Positions 24,638-33,246 of a stretch of DNA of 36,545 bases are shown piece after piece. The notes beneath the pieces were generated by a model that was given only the letters and a program-made list of their open reading frames with translations, was not told the DNA's origin and did no database searches. Position 1 is the stretch's first letter. Each line of letters opens with the position of its first letter. Origin of the DNA: Deltaproteobacteria bacterium UBA2385 (GTDB taxonomy: Bacteria > Myxococcota_A > UBA796 > UBA2385); assembly GCA_002343455.1 (NCBI GenBank), contig DDSR01000318.1, positions 1 through 36,545 on the forward strand. The letters are read 5' to 3'. The translations under genes and the position numbers were made by a program.

Positions 24638-26419
24638 CTACAGCGGCCAGAGGACCGGGATGAGCGTCAGGACGACCGCCCCGACGGTGAGGGCCACGGG
24701 CACTCCCAGGCGGGGGTAGTCCAAGGGCTTGTAGCCGCCGGGGCCGAAGACCATCAGGTTGGTCTGGTAGCCGATCGGCGAGAGGAAGCTGGCCGAGGCG
24801 GCGAACATGACCGCCACCATGTAGCCCATCGGGTTGGCGTCGAGCTGGAGGGCCAGGGAGAGGGCGATCGGCACCATCAGCACGGCGGCCGCGTTGTTGG
24901 TGACCACCTCGGTGAGGATCGCGGTCAGGATGTAGACCACCACCAGGCCGGCGAACGCGCTGCTCGCGCCCGACTGGACAGCGAGCCCGGCGATCATGGC
25001 GTCCAACCCGGTCTCCTGCATGGCCTTGCCCAGGCCGATCGCCGCCGCGATGGCGATCAGGACCTGGAGGTCGACCGAGCGCCGGGCCGTCTCCAGGGTG
25101 CAGCAGCGGGTCAGCACGGTCAGCAGGGCCGCGGTGAAGGCCGCCGTCGAGGTGCTGACGACCTCCAGGCTGACCGAGACCACCAGGGCCAGCAGGATGA
25201 CCAGGGAGACCGCGGCCCGGTCGGAGCGGCGGGGGCCGGCCCCGTCGATCTGGCTCACCAGGTAGAAGTCCGTCCGGGTGCGCTGCTCGGTCAGGAAGGA
25301 GGGGTGGGCTTCGAGCAGCAGCACATCGCCCTGGTGCAGGACGATGTCCCCGATGCGCTCCCTCAGCCGCTCGCCCGAGCGGGCCACGGCGATGACCACC
25401 GCCTGGTAGCGATTGCGGAAGCCCCCCTCCTTGATGCTCTGGCCGATGAGCGGGTTGCGGGCCGAGACGACGGCCTCGACCACCTGCCGCTCGTGGCGTT
25501 GTCCCTCCAGCTTGAAGACCTGGTCCGGCGCCGTCACCAGCCCGGGAAACCGCTGCAGGTCCAGGACCGCCTCGACCCCGGCGACGAAGACCAGGCGGTC
25601 CCCCTCTCGGAGGCGGCGCTGGGGGTCCACCATCGGGTGTACCCGACCCTCCCGCACCAGCTCCATCAGGTAGGCGCCGGGCAGGTGCTGCAGGCCCAGG
25701 CTCTCGATCGTCTCCCCCTCGAGCGGGCTGGAGGCGGGGACCAACATCTCGAAGGCGTACTCCCGGGGATCGTCCGCGATGCTGACCGCCGCCCGCCGAT
25801 CGGGGAGCAGGAAGGGGGCCATCACCACCATGACGGTCAGGCCAGCCAGGGAGGCGGCGATGCCGATGGGCGAGATGTCGAAGAGGCCGAAGGGCTCGAG
25901 CCCCTCGATGCTGGCGGCCCGCTCGACGACCATCCCCGAGACGATCAGGTTGGTGCTGGTGCCAATCAGGGTGCAGGTGCCGCCGAGGATGGCGGCGAAG
26001 GACAGCGGCATCAACAGGCGAGAGGCCGGGATGCCCGTCCGGCGGCTCCACTGGGCCACGGCCGGCATCAGCGTGGCGACGATGGTGGTGTTGTTGAGGA
26101 AGGCGCTGGCCAGCACGGTCGGAGCGGTCAGCCGCAGGATGGCGAGGCGTTCTGTCCGAGGGCGGCCCAGCAGCCGATGGGTGATCGCGTCGACCGCCCC
26201 CGTCTCGCGCAGGCCGGCGGCCACCACGAAGAGCGCGGCCACCGTCAGCATCCCGCTGTTGCCGAAGCCCGCCAGCGCCTCGCCGGGCTGGAGGATGCCG
26301 GCGATGGTCAGCAGGGTCAGCCCTCCCAGCAGCGCGACGTCGGGCTGGGCCAGGTTGGCCATCATCAGGACCAGCGCCATCAGGATCACGAAGAGCGTGA
26401 AGCCGGCGGCGAGGGTCAT
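24638..26419 (-). CDS. SLC13-family permease with two RCK_C/TrkA-C domains
   Basis: A 593-aa inner-membrane transporter. The N-terminal block of about 5-6 hydrophobic helices contains the repeat motif 'AFLNNTTIVATLMPAV' and the 'GGTCTLIGTSTNLIVSG' signature of the DASS/SLC13 (divalent anion:Na+) superfamily. A cytoplasmic insert (about 219-386) carries two TrkA-C (RCK_C) domains ('LQHLPGAYLMELVREG...LREGDRLVFVAG' and 'NRYQAVVIAVARSG...LHQGDVLLLEA'). A second block of helices repeats the motif (TNNAAAVLMVPIALSL, SPIGYQTNLMVFGPGGY). The layout matches SAC1/sulfate- or dicarboxylate-type permeases; the ion is undetermined. The stop touches the purB start. Confidence 0.92.
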   Translation of the reverse strand: MTLAAGFTLFVILMALVLMMANLAQPDVALLGGLTLLTIAGILQPGEALAGFGNSGMLTVAALFVVAAGLRETGAVDAITHRLLGRPRTERLAILRLTAPTVLASAFLNNTTIVATLMPAVAQWSRRTGIPASRLLMPLSFAAILGGTCTLIGTSTNLIVSGMVVERAASIEGLEPFGLFDISPIGIAASLAGLTVMVVMAPFLLPDRRAAVSIADDPREYAFEMLVPASSPLEGETIESLGLQHLPGAYLMELVREGRVHPMVDPQRRLREGDRLVFVAGVEAVLDLQRFPGLVTAPDQVFKLEGQRHERQVVEAVVSARNPLIGQSIKEGGFRNRYQAVVIAVARSGERLRERIGDIVLHQGDVLLLEAHPSFLTEQRTRTDFYLVSQIDGAGPRRSDRAAVSLVILLALVVSVSLEVVSTSTAAFTAALLTVLTRCCTLETARRSVDLQVLIAIAAAIGLGKAMQETGLDAMIAGLAVQSGASSAFAGLVVVYILTAILTEVVTNNAAAVLMVPIALSLALQLDANPMGYMVAVMFAASASFLSPIGYQTNLMVFGPGGYKPLDYPRLGVPVALTVGAVVLTLIPVLWPL

Positions 26420-26474
26420 GGGGCGCTCCGGGGATGACGCTGACTATGCTATGGGCTCGACCGAGGAGGGGACG

Positions 26475-28625
26475 ATGATCTGGATGATGGTACTTCTGGC
26501 CTGTTCGGGCAAGGGCGAAGAGGGCCCCATCGACGCAGATGGCGACAGTTTCACGAGCGACGTCGACTGCGACGACGACAACGCCGAGGTGTACCCTGGC
26601 GCCTTCGAGGTCTGCAACGGCGTCGACGACGACTGCAACGGCGAGATCGACGACAACCCGCTGGACCCGATCATCTGGCACCTGGACGAGGACGACGACG
26701 GCTACGGCCACACGGTGGTCACCTCGGCGGGCTGCGAGGCCCCGGCCGGCTACGTCCAGGACGGCAGCGACTGCGACGACGAGGACCCCTTGGTCAACCC
26801 CGGGGCCGACGAGCGCTGCAACGACCAGGACGACAACTGCAACGGCAGCACCGACGACGACCCGGTCGGCGCGCCGACCTGGTACCCGGACGCCGACCTC
26901 GACGGCTTCGGCGACCCCGACGGCGCCGTGGACGCCTGCGACAGCCCCGCGGGCCACGTCGCCGACGGGACCGACTGCGACGACGCGCTGGACACGGTCT
27001 TCCCCGGCGCGCCCGAGTGGTGCAACGAGGTCGACGACGACTGCGACGGCAGCGTCGACGAGGACCCCGAGGACGGCTTCGTCTGGTACGAGGACCTCGA
27101 CGGCGACGGCTACGGCAACGAGCGCGAGCCGCTGCGCGACTGCGGGGTGATCGAGGGCCGGACCGAGGTGGGCGGCGACTGCGCCGACGACGACTCGGAC
27201 GTCTTCCCCGGGGCCCCCGAGCTCTGCGGCGACGGTCAGGTCAACGACTGCGCCGGCAGCGTGGTCGAGGCGGCGGCGCTCTGCGGGGGCTGGGGAGATC
27301 CGGTCGACGCCGACCTCAGCGCCTCGCTGCGGTTGGAGGCCGCCGAGGCCAGCCGGCTGGGCGTGACCCTGGCCGGGGGCCAGGACATGGACGGAGACGG
27401 CCTCGACGACATGCTGGTGGGGGCCTTCCAGCAGAGCTCGACCGATGGCCGCGAGCGGGCCGGCGCGGTGCACCTCCTCTACGGCTCTCCCGATGGCCTT
27501 ATCCGGCGCAGCGACACGCTCTACGGGGCGCAGACCGACCTGGAGCTCGGCAGCGAGGTGCTGCTGCTGCCCGACCTCGACGGCGACGGCCGGGCCGAGC
27601 TGGTGGTCGCGGCGACGGTCGCGGCCGAGAGCAGCCAGGGTCGGGTCTGGATCCTGCCGGGAGGTCCGGGGGCGCCGGGGCTGGACGAGGCCCTGGCCGT
27701 CTGGGAGGGCGAGGGCGAGGACCTGGCCGGGACCGAGGCCCTGGCCTCGCTGGGAGACGTCGACGGGGACGGCGTGGCCGACCTGCTGGTCGGGGCCCGC
27801 TACGGCTCGCTGGGCGACACCTACGCGGGGCAGGCCTACGTCCTCTCCGGCGCCGCCCGTGGCGAGCAGCCCCTCAGCTCCGCCAGCGCCCGCCTCTACG
27901 CCAGCACCGGCTACGGCTACGCCGCCACCCGAGTGGCCAGCCCCGGCGACCTCGACGGCGATGGCCTCAACGACGCCGTCGTCGACGGCGAGGGCGCGGT
28001 GGCGGCCTTCATCGTGATGGCGCCCTTCTCGGGGGACCTGGACCTCGCCTCCGACGCCGATCTGCGCGTCCTGGACAGCGGCGGCCTCTCGCTCAGCCAT
28101 ATGGACGGCGCCGACCTCGACGGCGACGGCCTCGCCGACCTGGTGCTCTCCTCGACGGTCGAGAGCAGCCTCGCCGAGCGGGGCGGCGGCGTCTTCCTGC
28201 ACCTCTCCCCCTGGACCGCCGACGTGGAGCTGGAGAGCGGCGCGGCCAGCATCCTGGGCGAGCGCGAGAGCGGCTACCTGGGCGGCGAGGTGGCCATCCT
28301 GCAGGACGTCGAGGGCGACGGGCGACCCGACCTGCTGGTCGGCACCGGCAGCTCCTTGATCCGGTCGGGCAGCGTCTCGACGCTGGGCGGTGGGGGCGGG
28401 GTGCTGGTCTACCGGGCGATCGGCGCTCGCACCGGCAGCTGGCTGGAGAGCGAGGCCGATGTGGTGATCGAGAGCCCCGACGCCGGGAGCGGGCTGGGGC
28501 CGGACGTGGCCAGCGCCGGAGACATCGACGGCGACGGGCGGACCGACCTGCTGCTGGGCGGGCCGGGGGCCAGCCTGGGCGGCACCGGCGCCGCCTGGGT
28601 GCTGCGGGCCGACATCCGGTACTGA
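26475..28625 (+). CDS. MopE-like repeat lipoprotein with FG-GAP beta-propeller
   Basis: A 716-aa lipoprotein starting at ATG 26475 (MIWMMVLLAC, lipobox Cys 10) behind GAGGAGGGG. Residues about 18-260 carry about five Cys/Asp-rich metal-binding repeats of the form 'DADGDSFTSDVDCDDDNAEVYPGAFEVCNGVDDDCNGEIDD'-like units, each with three Cys and many Asp. From about 285 on there are FG-GAP/integrin-alpha-like blades, each with a calcium loop DxDGDGxxD (e.g. QDMDGDGLDDMLVGAF, DLDGDGRAELVVAA, DVDGDGVADLLVGARY, DIDGDGRTDLLLGGPG). It is probably surface-anchored and calcium-stabilised. An open frame continues upstream across the transporter gene but has no support. The next gene starts 14 nt downstream. 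Confidence 0.9.
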   Translation: MIWMMVLLACSGKGEEGPIDADGDSFTSDVDCDDDNAEVYPGAFEVCNGVDDDCNGEIDDNPLDPIIWHLDEDDDGYGHTVVTSAGCEAPAGYVQDGSDCDDEDPLVNPGADERCNDQDDNCNGSTDDDPVGAPTWYPDADLDGFGDPDGAVDACDSPAGHVADGTDCDDALDTVFPGAPEWCNEVDDDCDGSVDEDPEDGFVWYEDLDGDGYGNEREPLRDCGVIEGRTEVGGDCADDDSDVFPGAPELCGDGQVNDCAGSVVEAAALCGGWGDPVDADLSASLRLEAAEASRLGVTLAGGQDMDGDGLDDMLVGAFQQSSTDGRERAGAVHLLYGSPDGLIRRSDTLYGAQTDLELGSEVLLLPDLDGDGRAELVVAATVAAESSQGRVWILPGGPGAPGLDEALAVWEGEGEDLAGTEALASLGDVDGDGVADLLVGARYGSLGDTYAGQAYVLSGAARGEQPLSSASARLYASTGYGYAATRVASPGDLDGDGLNDAVVDGEGAVAAFIVMAPFSGDLDLASDADLRVLDSGGLSLSHMDGADLDGDGLADLVLSSTVESSLAERGGGVFLHLSPWTADVELESGAASILGERESGYLGGEVAILQDVEGDGRPDLLVGTGSSLIRSGSVSTLGGGGGVLVYRAIGARTGSWLESEADVVIESPDAGSGLGPDVASAGDIDGDGRTDLLLGGPGASLGGTGAAWVLRADIRY

Positions 28626-28639
28626 GGGGGGTGGGTCCC

Positions 28640-29743
28640 GTGGAGAGCCTCGTCCTCCAGCCCCTGCTGAGCTTCGGCTTCATGGCCTCGGTCCTGGCGG
28701 CGGTCTGGCTGTTCGCGCGCCACCAGCTCCAGGTGCAGAGGACGGAGTGGGGCGAGCTGGCGGCGCGTCGGGGCCTGCGCCTCGCGGAGGGCAGCGGGCG
28801 CTGCCAGATCGTGGGCGGGCTGGAGGAGATGGACGTGCAGGTGCGGGTCGAACAGCGCGGCGCAGGACGCAGCAAGAAGTCCTACACCGTGCTGAGGATC
28901 AGCCTGAACGCGCCGGGGCCCCAGGGCCTCAAGGTGAGCAGGGAGGGCCTGGGCGACCAGATCAGCAAGCTGCTGGGAGGCCAGGACATCGAGATCGGCG
29001 ATCCCGCCCTTGATCGACAGCTGCGCGTCAAGGGCGCCGACCCGCAAGCCGTCCGCGAGGTGGCGACCCTCCCCGTCCTGCAGGCGACCATGGCGATGAA
29101 CGCGCGGCTCGAAGGCCACTGCCGGGTGGAGGACGGGCAGGTGATCCTGGAGGCCAGCGGCGTCCTCCTTCGCCCCCGGCTGGATCGCCTGCTGGACGAC
29201 GGGCTCGGCCTGGCCCGCCAGTGGCGCGCCGCCATCCTGGAGCCCTGGCTGGCGGTGACGAGGCGCTGGCAGCTCTCGCACCGCTCCGAAGGCAGCGTCC
29301 ACACCCTGGAGGGCGAGGTGGGGCCGCTGCTGCTGAGCGTGAGGGTCGACCCCACGCTCGACCGCGGCCCGAAGACCCGGATCCGCCTGAGCCTGCCGGA
29401 GCCGCTCCCCGGCGGGCTGGGTCTTCGTGTCAAGCCCCCGGGCGGGTCCGAGGGTTCGGGCATCGGCCTGGGCGACCCCGTCCTGGACAGCCTGCTGGCA
29501 GCGACGGCCCATGACGCCGAGCGGGCCCGACGCTTCGTCCGCGAGGCGGACCCCAGCGACGACCTCCACGGCAAGCTGCTGGCGGTGCTGCACGCTTGGC
29601 CGAAGTCGAGCCTGGGAGAGCAGGCGGTCCACCTCAACGCCGAGACCTGCGCCGCCGGCGACCTGGAGCGGCAGATCGAGGCGGCAGTGGAGCTGGGGCA
29701 GGCGCTGGTGCGAGGCATCGACCGGCTGCACCGCGCGGGCTGA
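28640..29743 (+). CDS. Membrane-anchored hypothetical protein
   Basis: A 367-aa protein I do not recognise. GTG 28640 is chosen because it follows GGGGGGTGGG and begins directly before the only hydrophobic segment (about residues 3-26, LVLQPLLSFGFMASVLAAVWLF), a single N-terminal membrane anchor. GTG 28631 is an in-frame alternative. The remaining about 340 residues are soluble and strand-rich with repeated short elements ('DIEIGDPALDRQL' at about 115 and 'IGLGDPVLDSLL' at about 280), which suggests an internally duplicated domain. It lies 14 nt after the FG-GAP lipoprotein, in the same unit, and is convergent with the Gph gene (3 bp between stops). Confidence 0.8.
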   Translation: MESLVLQPLLSFGFMASVLAAVWLFARHQLQVQRTEWGELAARRGLRLAEGSGRCQIVGGLEEMDVQVRVEQRGAGRSKKSYTVLRISLNAPGPQGLKVSREGLGDQISKLLGGQDIEIGDPALDRQLRVKGADPQAVREVATLPVLQATMAMNARLEGHCRVEDGQVILEASGVLLRPRLDRLLDDGLGLARQWRAAILEPWLAVTRRWQLSHRSEGSVHTLEGEVGPLLLSVRVDPTLDRGPKTRIRLSLPEPLPGGLGLRVKPPGGSEGSGIGLGDPVLDSLLAATAHDAERARRFVREADPSDDLHGKLLAVLHAWPKSSLGEQAVHLNAETCAAGDLERQIEAAVELGQALVRGIDRLHRAG

Positions 29744-29746
29744 GCC

Positions 29747-30415
29747 TCAGGTCAAGGCTCGGCTGAGCCCTCGCAAGGCCTCCTCGACCTCGTCCAGCCC
29801 GGAGACGACGGCCTGGGCCCCCAGGCTGTCGGGATCCTCCTGGCAGTAGCCGTGGCGCAGCAGAACCAGGGGCAGATCGGCGCCACGGGCCGCCTGGGCG
29901 TCGATGGCGGAGTCGCCCACGTAGGCCGCGCGCCCCGGGGGGAGGCGGGCGAGGGCTTCGCGCAGCGGGCCCGGATCGGGCTTGCGCGTGGGGAGCGCGT
30001 CGCCCCCCAGCACCACCTCGAAGTGGCCTATCCATCCCAGCGCCCGCAGGATCTGCTCGGTCGGGCGCTGGGGCTTGTTGGTGACCAGGCCGAGCCGACA
30101 GCCCTGATCGGTGAGCGAACGCAGCAAGGCCCCGGCGAAGGGGTAGGAGGGGCTGCCCTGGATGGCCAGGCCCTCGTAGACCTCGAACCAGCGGGCGCGG
30201 AAGGGCCCGGGTTCGAGCGCGGATCCGGTCGCCGCCAGGGCGCGGGCGAGCAAGGTGTCGAGGCCCTCGCCGACGAAGCGGTGGACCTCCTCCAGGCTCA
30301 ACGGTCGGCGGCCATTCTCGGCGAGGACGGCGTTGAGGGTCCGCTGGAGGCCGGGGGCGGAGTCGACGAGCGTGCCGTCGAGGTCGAAGAGGACGATGTC
30401 GGGGAGCGAGCGCAT
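29747..30415 (-). CDS. gph: HAD-family phosphatase, phosphoglycolate-phosphatase-like
   Basis: A 222-aa haloacid-dehalogenase phosphatase. Motif I is LFDLDGTLVD (nucleophile and acid/base Asp), motif II 'LVTNKPQR', motif III 'RKPDPGPL', motif IV 'YVGDSAIDAQAA'. The cap contains 'VGEGLDTLLARAL', as in Gph enzymes that remove phosphate from 2-phosphoglycolate formed during DNA repair. I start at ATG 30415 (MRSLPDIVLF). The longer frame adds 22 residues that overlap the divergent pirin promoter region. Related HAD enzymes (PpaX, AUM-like) cannot be excluded. Confidence 0.88.
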   Translation of the reverse strand: MRSLPDIVLFDLDGTLVDSAPGLQRTLNAVLAENGRRPLSLEEVHRFVGEGLDTLLARALAATGSALEPGPFRARWFEVYEGLAIQGSPSYPFAGALLRSLTDQGCRLGLVTNKPQRPTEQILRALGWIGHFEVVLGGDALPTRKPDPGPLREALARLPPGRAAYVGDSAIDAQAARGADLPLVLLRHGYCQEDPDSLGAQAVVSGLDEVEEALRGLSRALT

Positions 30416-30458
30416 GCATCTCCGTATCGGGAGGATACCGATCAGGCAGAGGTAGACC

Positions 30459-31460
30459 ATGAAAGACCCGATCATCTCCACCCAGCCGCTGGGCTTTCCC
30501 TGGCCGACGCAGGACCCCTTCCTCTTCTGCGCGCACCACGACGACGACTACCCGGCCGGCGACGAGCGGCTGGCCCCCAAGGCCTCGCTGGCCGGGCGCA
30601 ACATCGGCCAGGACTTCGTCATCAAGGACGGCTGGCGGATGTACCACGGCTCGACGGTGCCGGGCTTCCCGCAGCACCCTCACCGCGGCTTCGAGACCGT
30701 CACCCTGGCCCGCAAGGGCTACATCGATCACAGCGACTCGCTGGGCGCCACCGCGCGCTTCGGCAAGGGCGACGTGCAGTGGATGACCGCCGGCAAGGGC
30801 GTCGTCCACAGCGAGATGTTCCCCCTCGTCAACCAGCAGGAGCGCAACCCGACCGAGCTCTTCCAGGTCTGGCTGAACCTGCCCGCCAAGGACAAGATGG
30901 TCGACCCGCACTTCACGATGCTGTGGGCGGACACGATCCCCCGGCTGACCGCCCCGGGCCTGGAGGTCGTGATGGTCACCGGCGCCCCCGCCGGGATGAA
31001 GGCCCCCGCCCCGCCGCCGGCCTCCTGGGCCAGCCGGGACGAGGCCGCCGTGGCGATCTGGACCATCCGGCTGGGCCCCGGGGTGAGCTGGACCCTGCCC
31101 GCCGCCGCCGAGGGGGTGCTGCGCACGCTCTACTTCTTCCGCGGGAGCGCGCTGTCGATCCAGGGCAGGTCGGCCACCCCCAGCTCCGCCCTCCAGGTCA
31201 GCGGAGACGCCCTGGAGCTGGTCGCCGGGCCGGACGAGGCCGAGCTGCTGCTGCTCCAAGGCCGCCCCATCGGCGAGCCGGTCGCCCACTACGGGCCCTT
31301 CGTGATGAACACCCGGGCCGAGCTGGAGCAGGCCTTCAGCGACTACCAGCGGACCCGCTTCGGGGGCTGGCCCTGGAAGAAGAACGACCCCGCCCACCCG
31401 CGCGAGCAGGGCCGCTTCGCCATCCACGCCGACGGGCGCCGCGAGGAGCCCAAGGTCTGA
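30459..31460 (+). CDS. Pirin-family protein
   Basis: A 333-aa bicupin. The N-terminal cupin carries the iron-ligand pattern 'HPHRGFETVTLARKG', then 'DHSDSLG' and 'TAGKGVVHSEMF', the canonical pirin set of three His and one Glu. 'LFQVWLNLPAKDKMVDPHF' leads into the second cupin, and the C-terminus has 'GPFVMNTRAELEQAFSDYQR', also standard. Bacterial pirins include quercetin dioxygenases and redox-sensing partners; which applies is unknown. ATG 30459 follows CAGAGGTAGACC. The divergent Gph start is 43 nt away. Confidence 0.95.
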   Translation: MKDPIISTQPLGFPWPTQDPFLFCAHHDDDYPAGDERLAPKASLAGRNIGQDFVIKDGWRMYHGSTVPGFPQHPHRGFETVTLARKGYIDHSDSLGATARFGKGDVQWMTAGKGVVHSEMFPLVNQQERNPTELFQVWLNLPAKDKMVDPHFTMLWADTIPRLTAPGLEVVMVTGAPAGMKAPAPPPASWASRDEAAVAIWTIRLGPGVSWTLPAAAEGVLRTLYFFRGSALSIQGRSATPSSALQVSGDALELVAGPDEAELLLLQGRPIGEPVAHYGPFVMNTRAELEQAFSDYQRTRFGGWPWKKNDPAHPREQGRFAIHADGRREEPKV

Positions 31461-31477
31461 GCCCCGGCGCTGAGCGC

Positions 31478-31506
31478 TGGACTGTGCGGGGCGCTCGCGC
31501 TAGGCT
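31478..31506 (+). promoter_or_regulatory. Promoter, probably giving a leaderless mRNA
   Basis: TGGACT (31478-31483), 17-base spacer, TAGGCT (31501-31506). Only 7 bases separate the -10 from the ATG at 31514, so transcription would start at or next to the start codon. No Shine-Dalgarno is present. Confidence 0.5.
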
Positions 31507-31513
31507 CCACTCC

Positions 31514-32644
31514 ATGCTCGTCCCCTCAACCCTCCTCCTCCTCCTCAGCGGCTGCCAGCTGGCCGAGAGGATGGACCTGCAAGGCGAGCTCAACGGCACG
31601 GCCGACGGCGGCAGCCCCGACGGCGGGGGCGACGGGGGCGCGCAGCTCCTCCCCGTGCTCGACGAGGTGTCGCCGGCCTACGGCCTGACCACCGGGGGCA
31701 GCGAGATCACGCTCTACGGCGAGAACCTCGACGAGCGCGTCGAGGTCTTCTTCGGCGAGGTGTCCGCCACGCTGGGCAGGGTCTCCGCGGGCAGCCTGAC
31801 CGTCACCCTGCCGGCCAGCACCAGCTCGGGCATCGTCGACGTCACCGTCCGCAACGCGGCGGGCGAGGCGGTGCTGGACGACGGCTTCCGCTACTGGACC
31901 GACGGGACCGGCCTGACCGGGGCCATCGGCTACCTCGAACGCACCGACTATGTCGGGGACAGCTGGGCCGACGGCAACACGACCGCGGTCGCCGGGGCCG
32001 TGGCCTTCATCGAGCCGTCCTCCTTCGAGTGGTTCGACCTCTACGCGGCGGGCACCGAGCAGTGCGCCTCCAACCGCGGCGCCTCCGGCTCCTTGACCTT
32101 CCTCGACCCCGGCCTCGCCGCGCTGGATCTGGTCAGCGGCAGCCGCGCGGTCGAGCTCCCCTGGAACAGCTCCAGCGGCTATTTCGCAGCCTCGCTCAAC
32201 GAGTCCGACTTCCTCTTCAGCGCCAGCTACGACCTGGAACAGGTCCAGGTGGGCAGCTTGGGCGTCTTCGGGATCTCCGGGCTCGTCCAGACGCCCTCCT
32301 CCAGCCTGCGCATCACCTCTCCCGACGTCGAGAACGACCTCCCCTTCATCAGCAAGAGCCTGCCGATCACCTGGACCGGCGGCTTCGGTGAGCTGGCCAT
32401 CATCGAGCTCGGGCTGCTCGACACCTACGCCAGCTCCATCGTCGAGGTCGTCACCTGCGTGGTGGACGACGACGGCTCCTTCACCGTGCCCAGCAGCGCC
32501 TGGCAGGGTTGGGAGTCACTTCGCTACATGACCGTCTCGCTGTCGGTGACCCGGGCCAGCGACGCCGTCCTGCCGATCAACAACGCCAATGTCGGCGTGC
32601 TGGGGATCTACACCAAGATCGGCATCGGCTACACGCTGTACTAG
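31514..32644 (+). CDS. IPT/TIG-domain lipoprotein
   Basis: A 376-aa lipoprotein. MLVPSTLLLLLSGC gives a lipobox with Cys 14. A Gly/Asp linker (GTADGGSPDGGGDGG) then leads into an IPT/TIG immunoglobulin-like domain (about 50-130): 'VSPAYGLTTGGSEITLYGEN...VFFGEVSATLGRVSAGSLTVTLP...GIVDVTVRNAAGEAVLDDGF'. The rest (about 135-376) is strand-rich, with two Cys (EQCASN, VVTCVVDD), and I do not recognise it. It is probably exposed at the surface or in the periplasm. A leaderless promoter appears to sit directly ahead of the ATG, 53 nt after the pirin stop. Confidence 0.88.
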   Translation: MLVPSTLLLLLSGCQLAERMDLQGELNGTADGGSPDGGGDGGAQLLPVLDEVSPAYGLTTGGSEITLYGENLDERVEVFFGEVSATLGRVSAGSLTVTLPASTSSGIVDVTVRNAAGEAVLDDGFRYWTDGTGLTGAIGYLERTDYVGDSWADGNTTAVAGAVAFIEPSSFEWFDLYAAGTEQCASNRGASGSLTFLDPGLAALDLVSGSRAVELPWNSSSGYFAASLNESDFLFSASYDLEQVQVGSLGVFGISGLVQTPSSSLRITSPDVENDLPFISKSLPITWTGGFGELAIIELGLLDTYASSIVEVVTCVVDDDGSFTVPSSAWQGWESLRYMTVSLSVTRASDAVLPINNANVGVLGIYTKIGIGYTLY

Positions 32645-32653
32645 CTCACCAGC

Positions 32654-33076
32654 TCACCAGGAGCCGCGGTTGGGCATGCTGGACCAGGGCTCGGCCGGAG
32701 GCAGCGCCGCGCCCTCCTGCAGCAGCTCGACGCTGATGCCGTCGGGGCTCTTGACGAAGGCCATGCGCCCGTCCCGGGGAGGGCGCAGGATCTCGACCCC
32801 GTTGTCGGCGAGGTGCTGGCAGAGGGCGTAGATGTCCCGCACCGCGTAGGCGAGGTGTCCGAAGGCGCGACCGGTGCCGTAGGGCTCGGCCTGGTCCCAG
32901 TTCCAGGTCAGCTCGACCGTGGCGGCGTCCTCGGGGTGCCCGGTCGAGAGGAAGACCAGCGAGTAGCGCCCGGCCTCGTGGTCGCTGCGGCGGACCTGCT
33001 GGAGGCCGAGGAGGGAGAAGAAGCGCAGGGCGGCGTCGAGGTCGAGGACCCGCACCATGGCGTGAAGGAAGCGCAT
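32654..33076 (-). CDS. gloA: Lactoylglutathione lyase (glyoxalase I)
   Basis: A 140-aa VOC enzyme that converts the methylglyoxal-glutathione hemithioacetal to S-lactoylglutathione. The four metal ligands fall at family positions: H5 (FLHAMVRV), E55 (TVELTWNW), H74 (FGHLAYAV) and E117 (ISVELLQ). '[18 protein letters not shown]' and 'YSLVFL' are typical GloA strands. Length is close to the E. coli enzyme, and the absence of inserts suggests the Ni-dependent short form. It is convergent with the IPT/TIG lipoprotein and divergent from the small ORF at 33170. Confidence 0.93.
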   Translation of the reverse strand: MRFLHAMVRVLDLDAALRFFSLLGLQQVRRSDHEAGRYSLVFLSTGHPEDAATVELTWNWDQAEPYGTGRAFGHLAYAVRDIYALCQHLADNGVEILRPPRDGRMAFVKSPDGISVELLQEGAALPPAEPWSSMPNRGSW

Positions 33077-33109
33077 CGTGAAATCGTCCGGAGATGGAGA
33101 GACGGACCC

Positions 33110-33138
33110 TTGACGACCGCTTTCGCCTCGGGCATGAT
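33110..33138 (+). promoter_or_regulatory. Promoter for the small ORF / methyltransferase unit
   Basis: TTGACG (33110-33115, 5 of 6 to consensus), 17-base spacer, CATGAT (33133-33138, 4 of 6). A start of transcription near 33145 would leave a short leader with the GGAGG at 33160-33164. The ATG at 33134 lies within the -10 and so cannot be the start of the peptide. Confidence 0.55.
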
Positions 33139-33169
33139 CCTCCCCGAGTCTACCCGCCTGGAGGCACTC

Positions 33170-33223
33170 ATGAACTGGCGCCCTTCTCCTCGTCCCAAGC
33201 CCGGGCCGAAGAAGCCCAACTGA
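33170..33223 (+). CDS. 17-aa Pro/Arg/Lys-rich small ORF (leader peptide or modified-peptide precursor)
   Basis: Encodes [17 protein letters not shown]: six Pro, five basic residues, one Trp and no acidic residue. Translation is supported by a perfect GGAGG 5 nt upstream of the ATG and a good promoter (33110-33138). A perfect 22-bp palindrome begins 23 nt after its stop, and the methyltransferase starts 66 nt after it. Proline-rich peptides with PxP and PGP runs slow ribosomes, so it could be an attenuation leader. Alternatively it is a short precursor acted on by the downstream methyltransferase and radical SAM enzyme. It is too short for any family judgement; that it is translated is likely, its role is open. 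Confidence 0.5.
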   Translation: MNWRPSPRPKPGPKKPN

Positions 33224-33246
33224 AGCTCTGCTTCGCTGGAAACCGG

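Noticed and set aside
23450..26437. 995-codon plus-strand open frame across purB and the transporter
   Set aside because: Antisense shadow rich in Gly, Gln, His and Asp, without any family pattern.
25779..26474. A 232-codon upstream extension of the FG-GAP lipoprotein
   Set aside because: It lies antisense to the transporter gene; the ATG at 26475 has a Shine-Dalgarno and a lipoprotein signal right after it.
22170..28202. A 2010-codon open frame on the minus strand crossing purB, the transporter and the FG-GAP gene
   Set aside because: Only its last 347 codons (phosphoesterase lipoprotein) show family motifs. The rest is a high-GC shadow of better-supported genes in other frames.
33134..33223. 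A 29-codon version of the small peptide starting at ATG 33134
   Set aside because: That ATG is part of the probable -10 box and has no Shine-Dalgarno; ATG 33170 has a perfect one.
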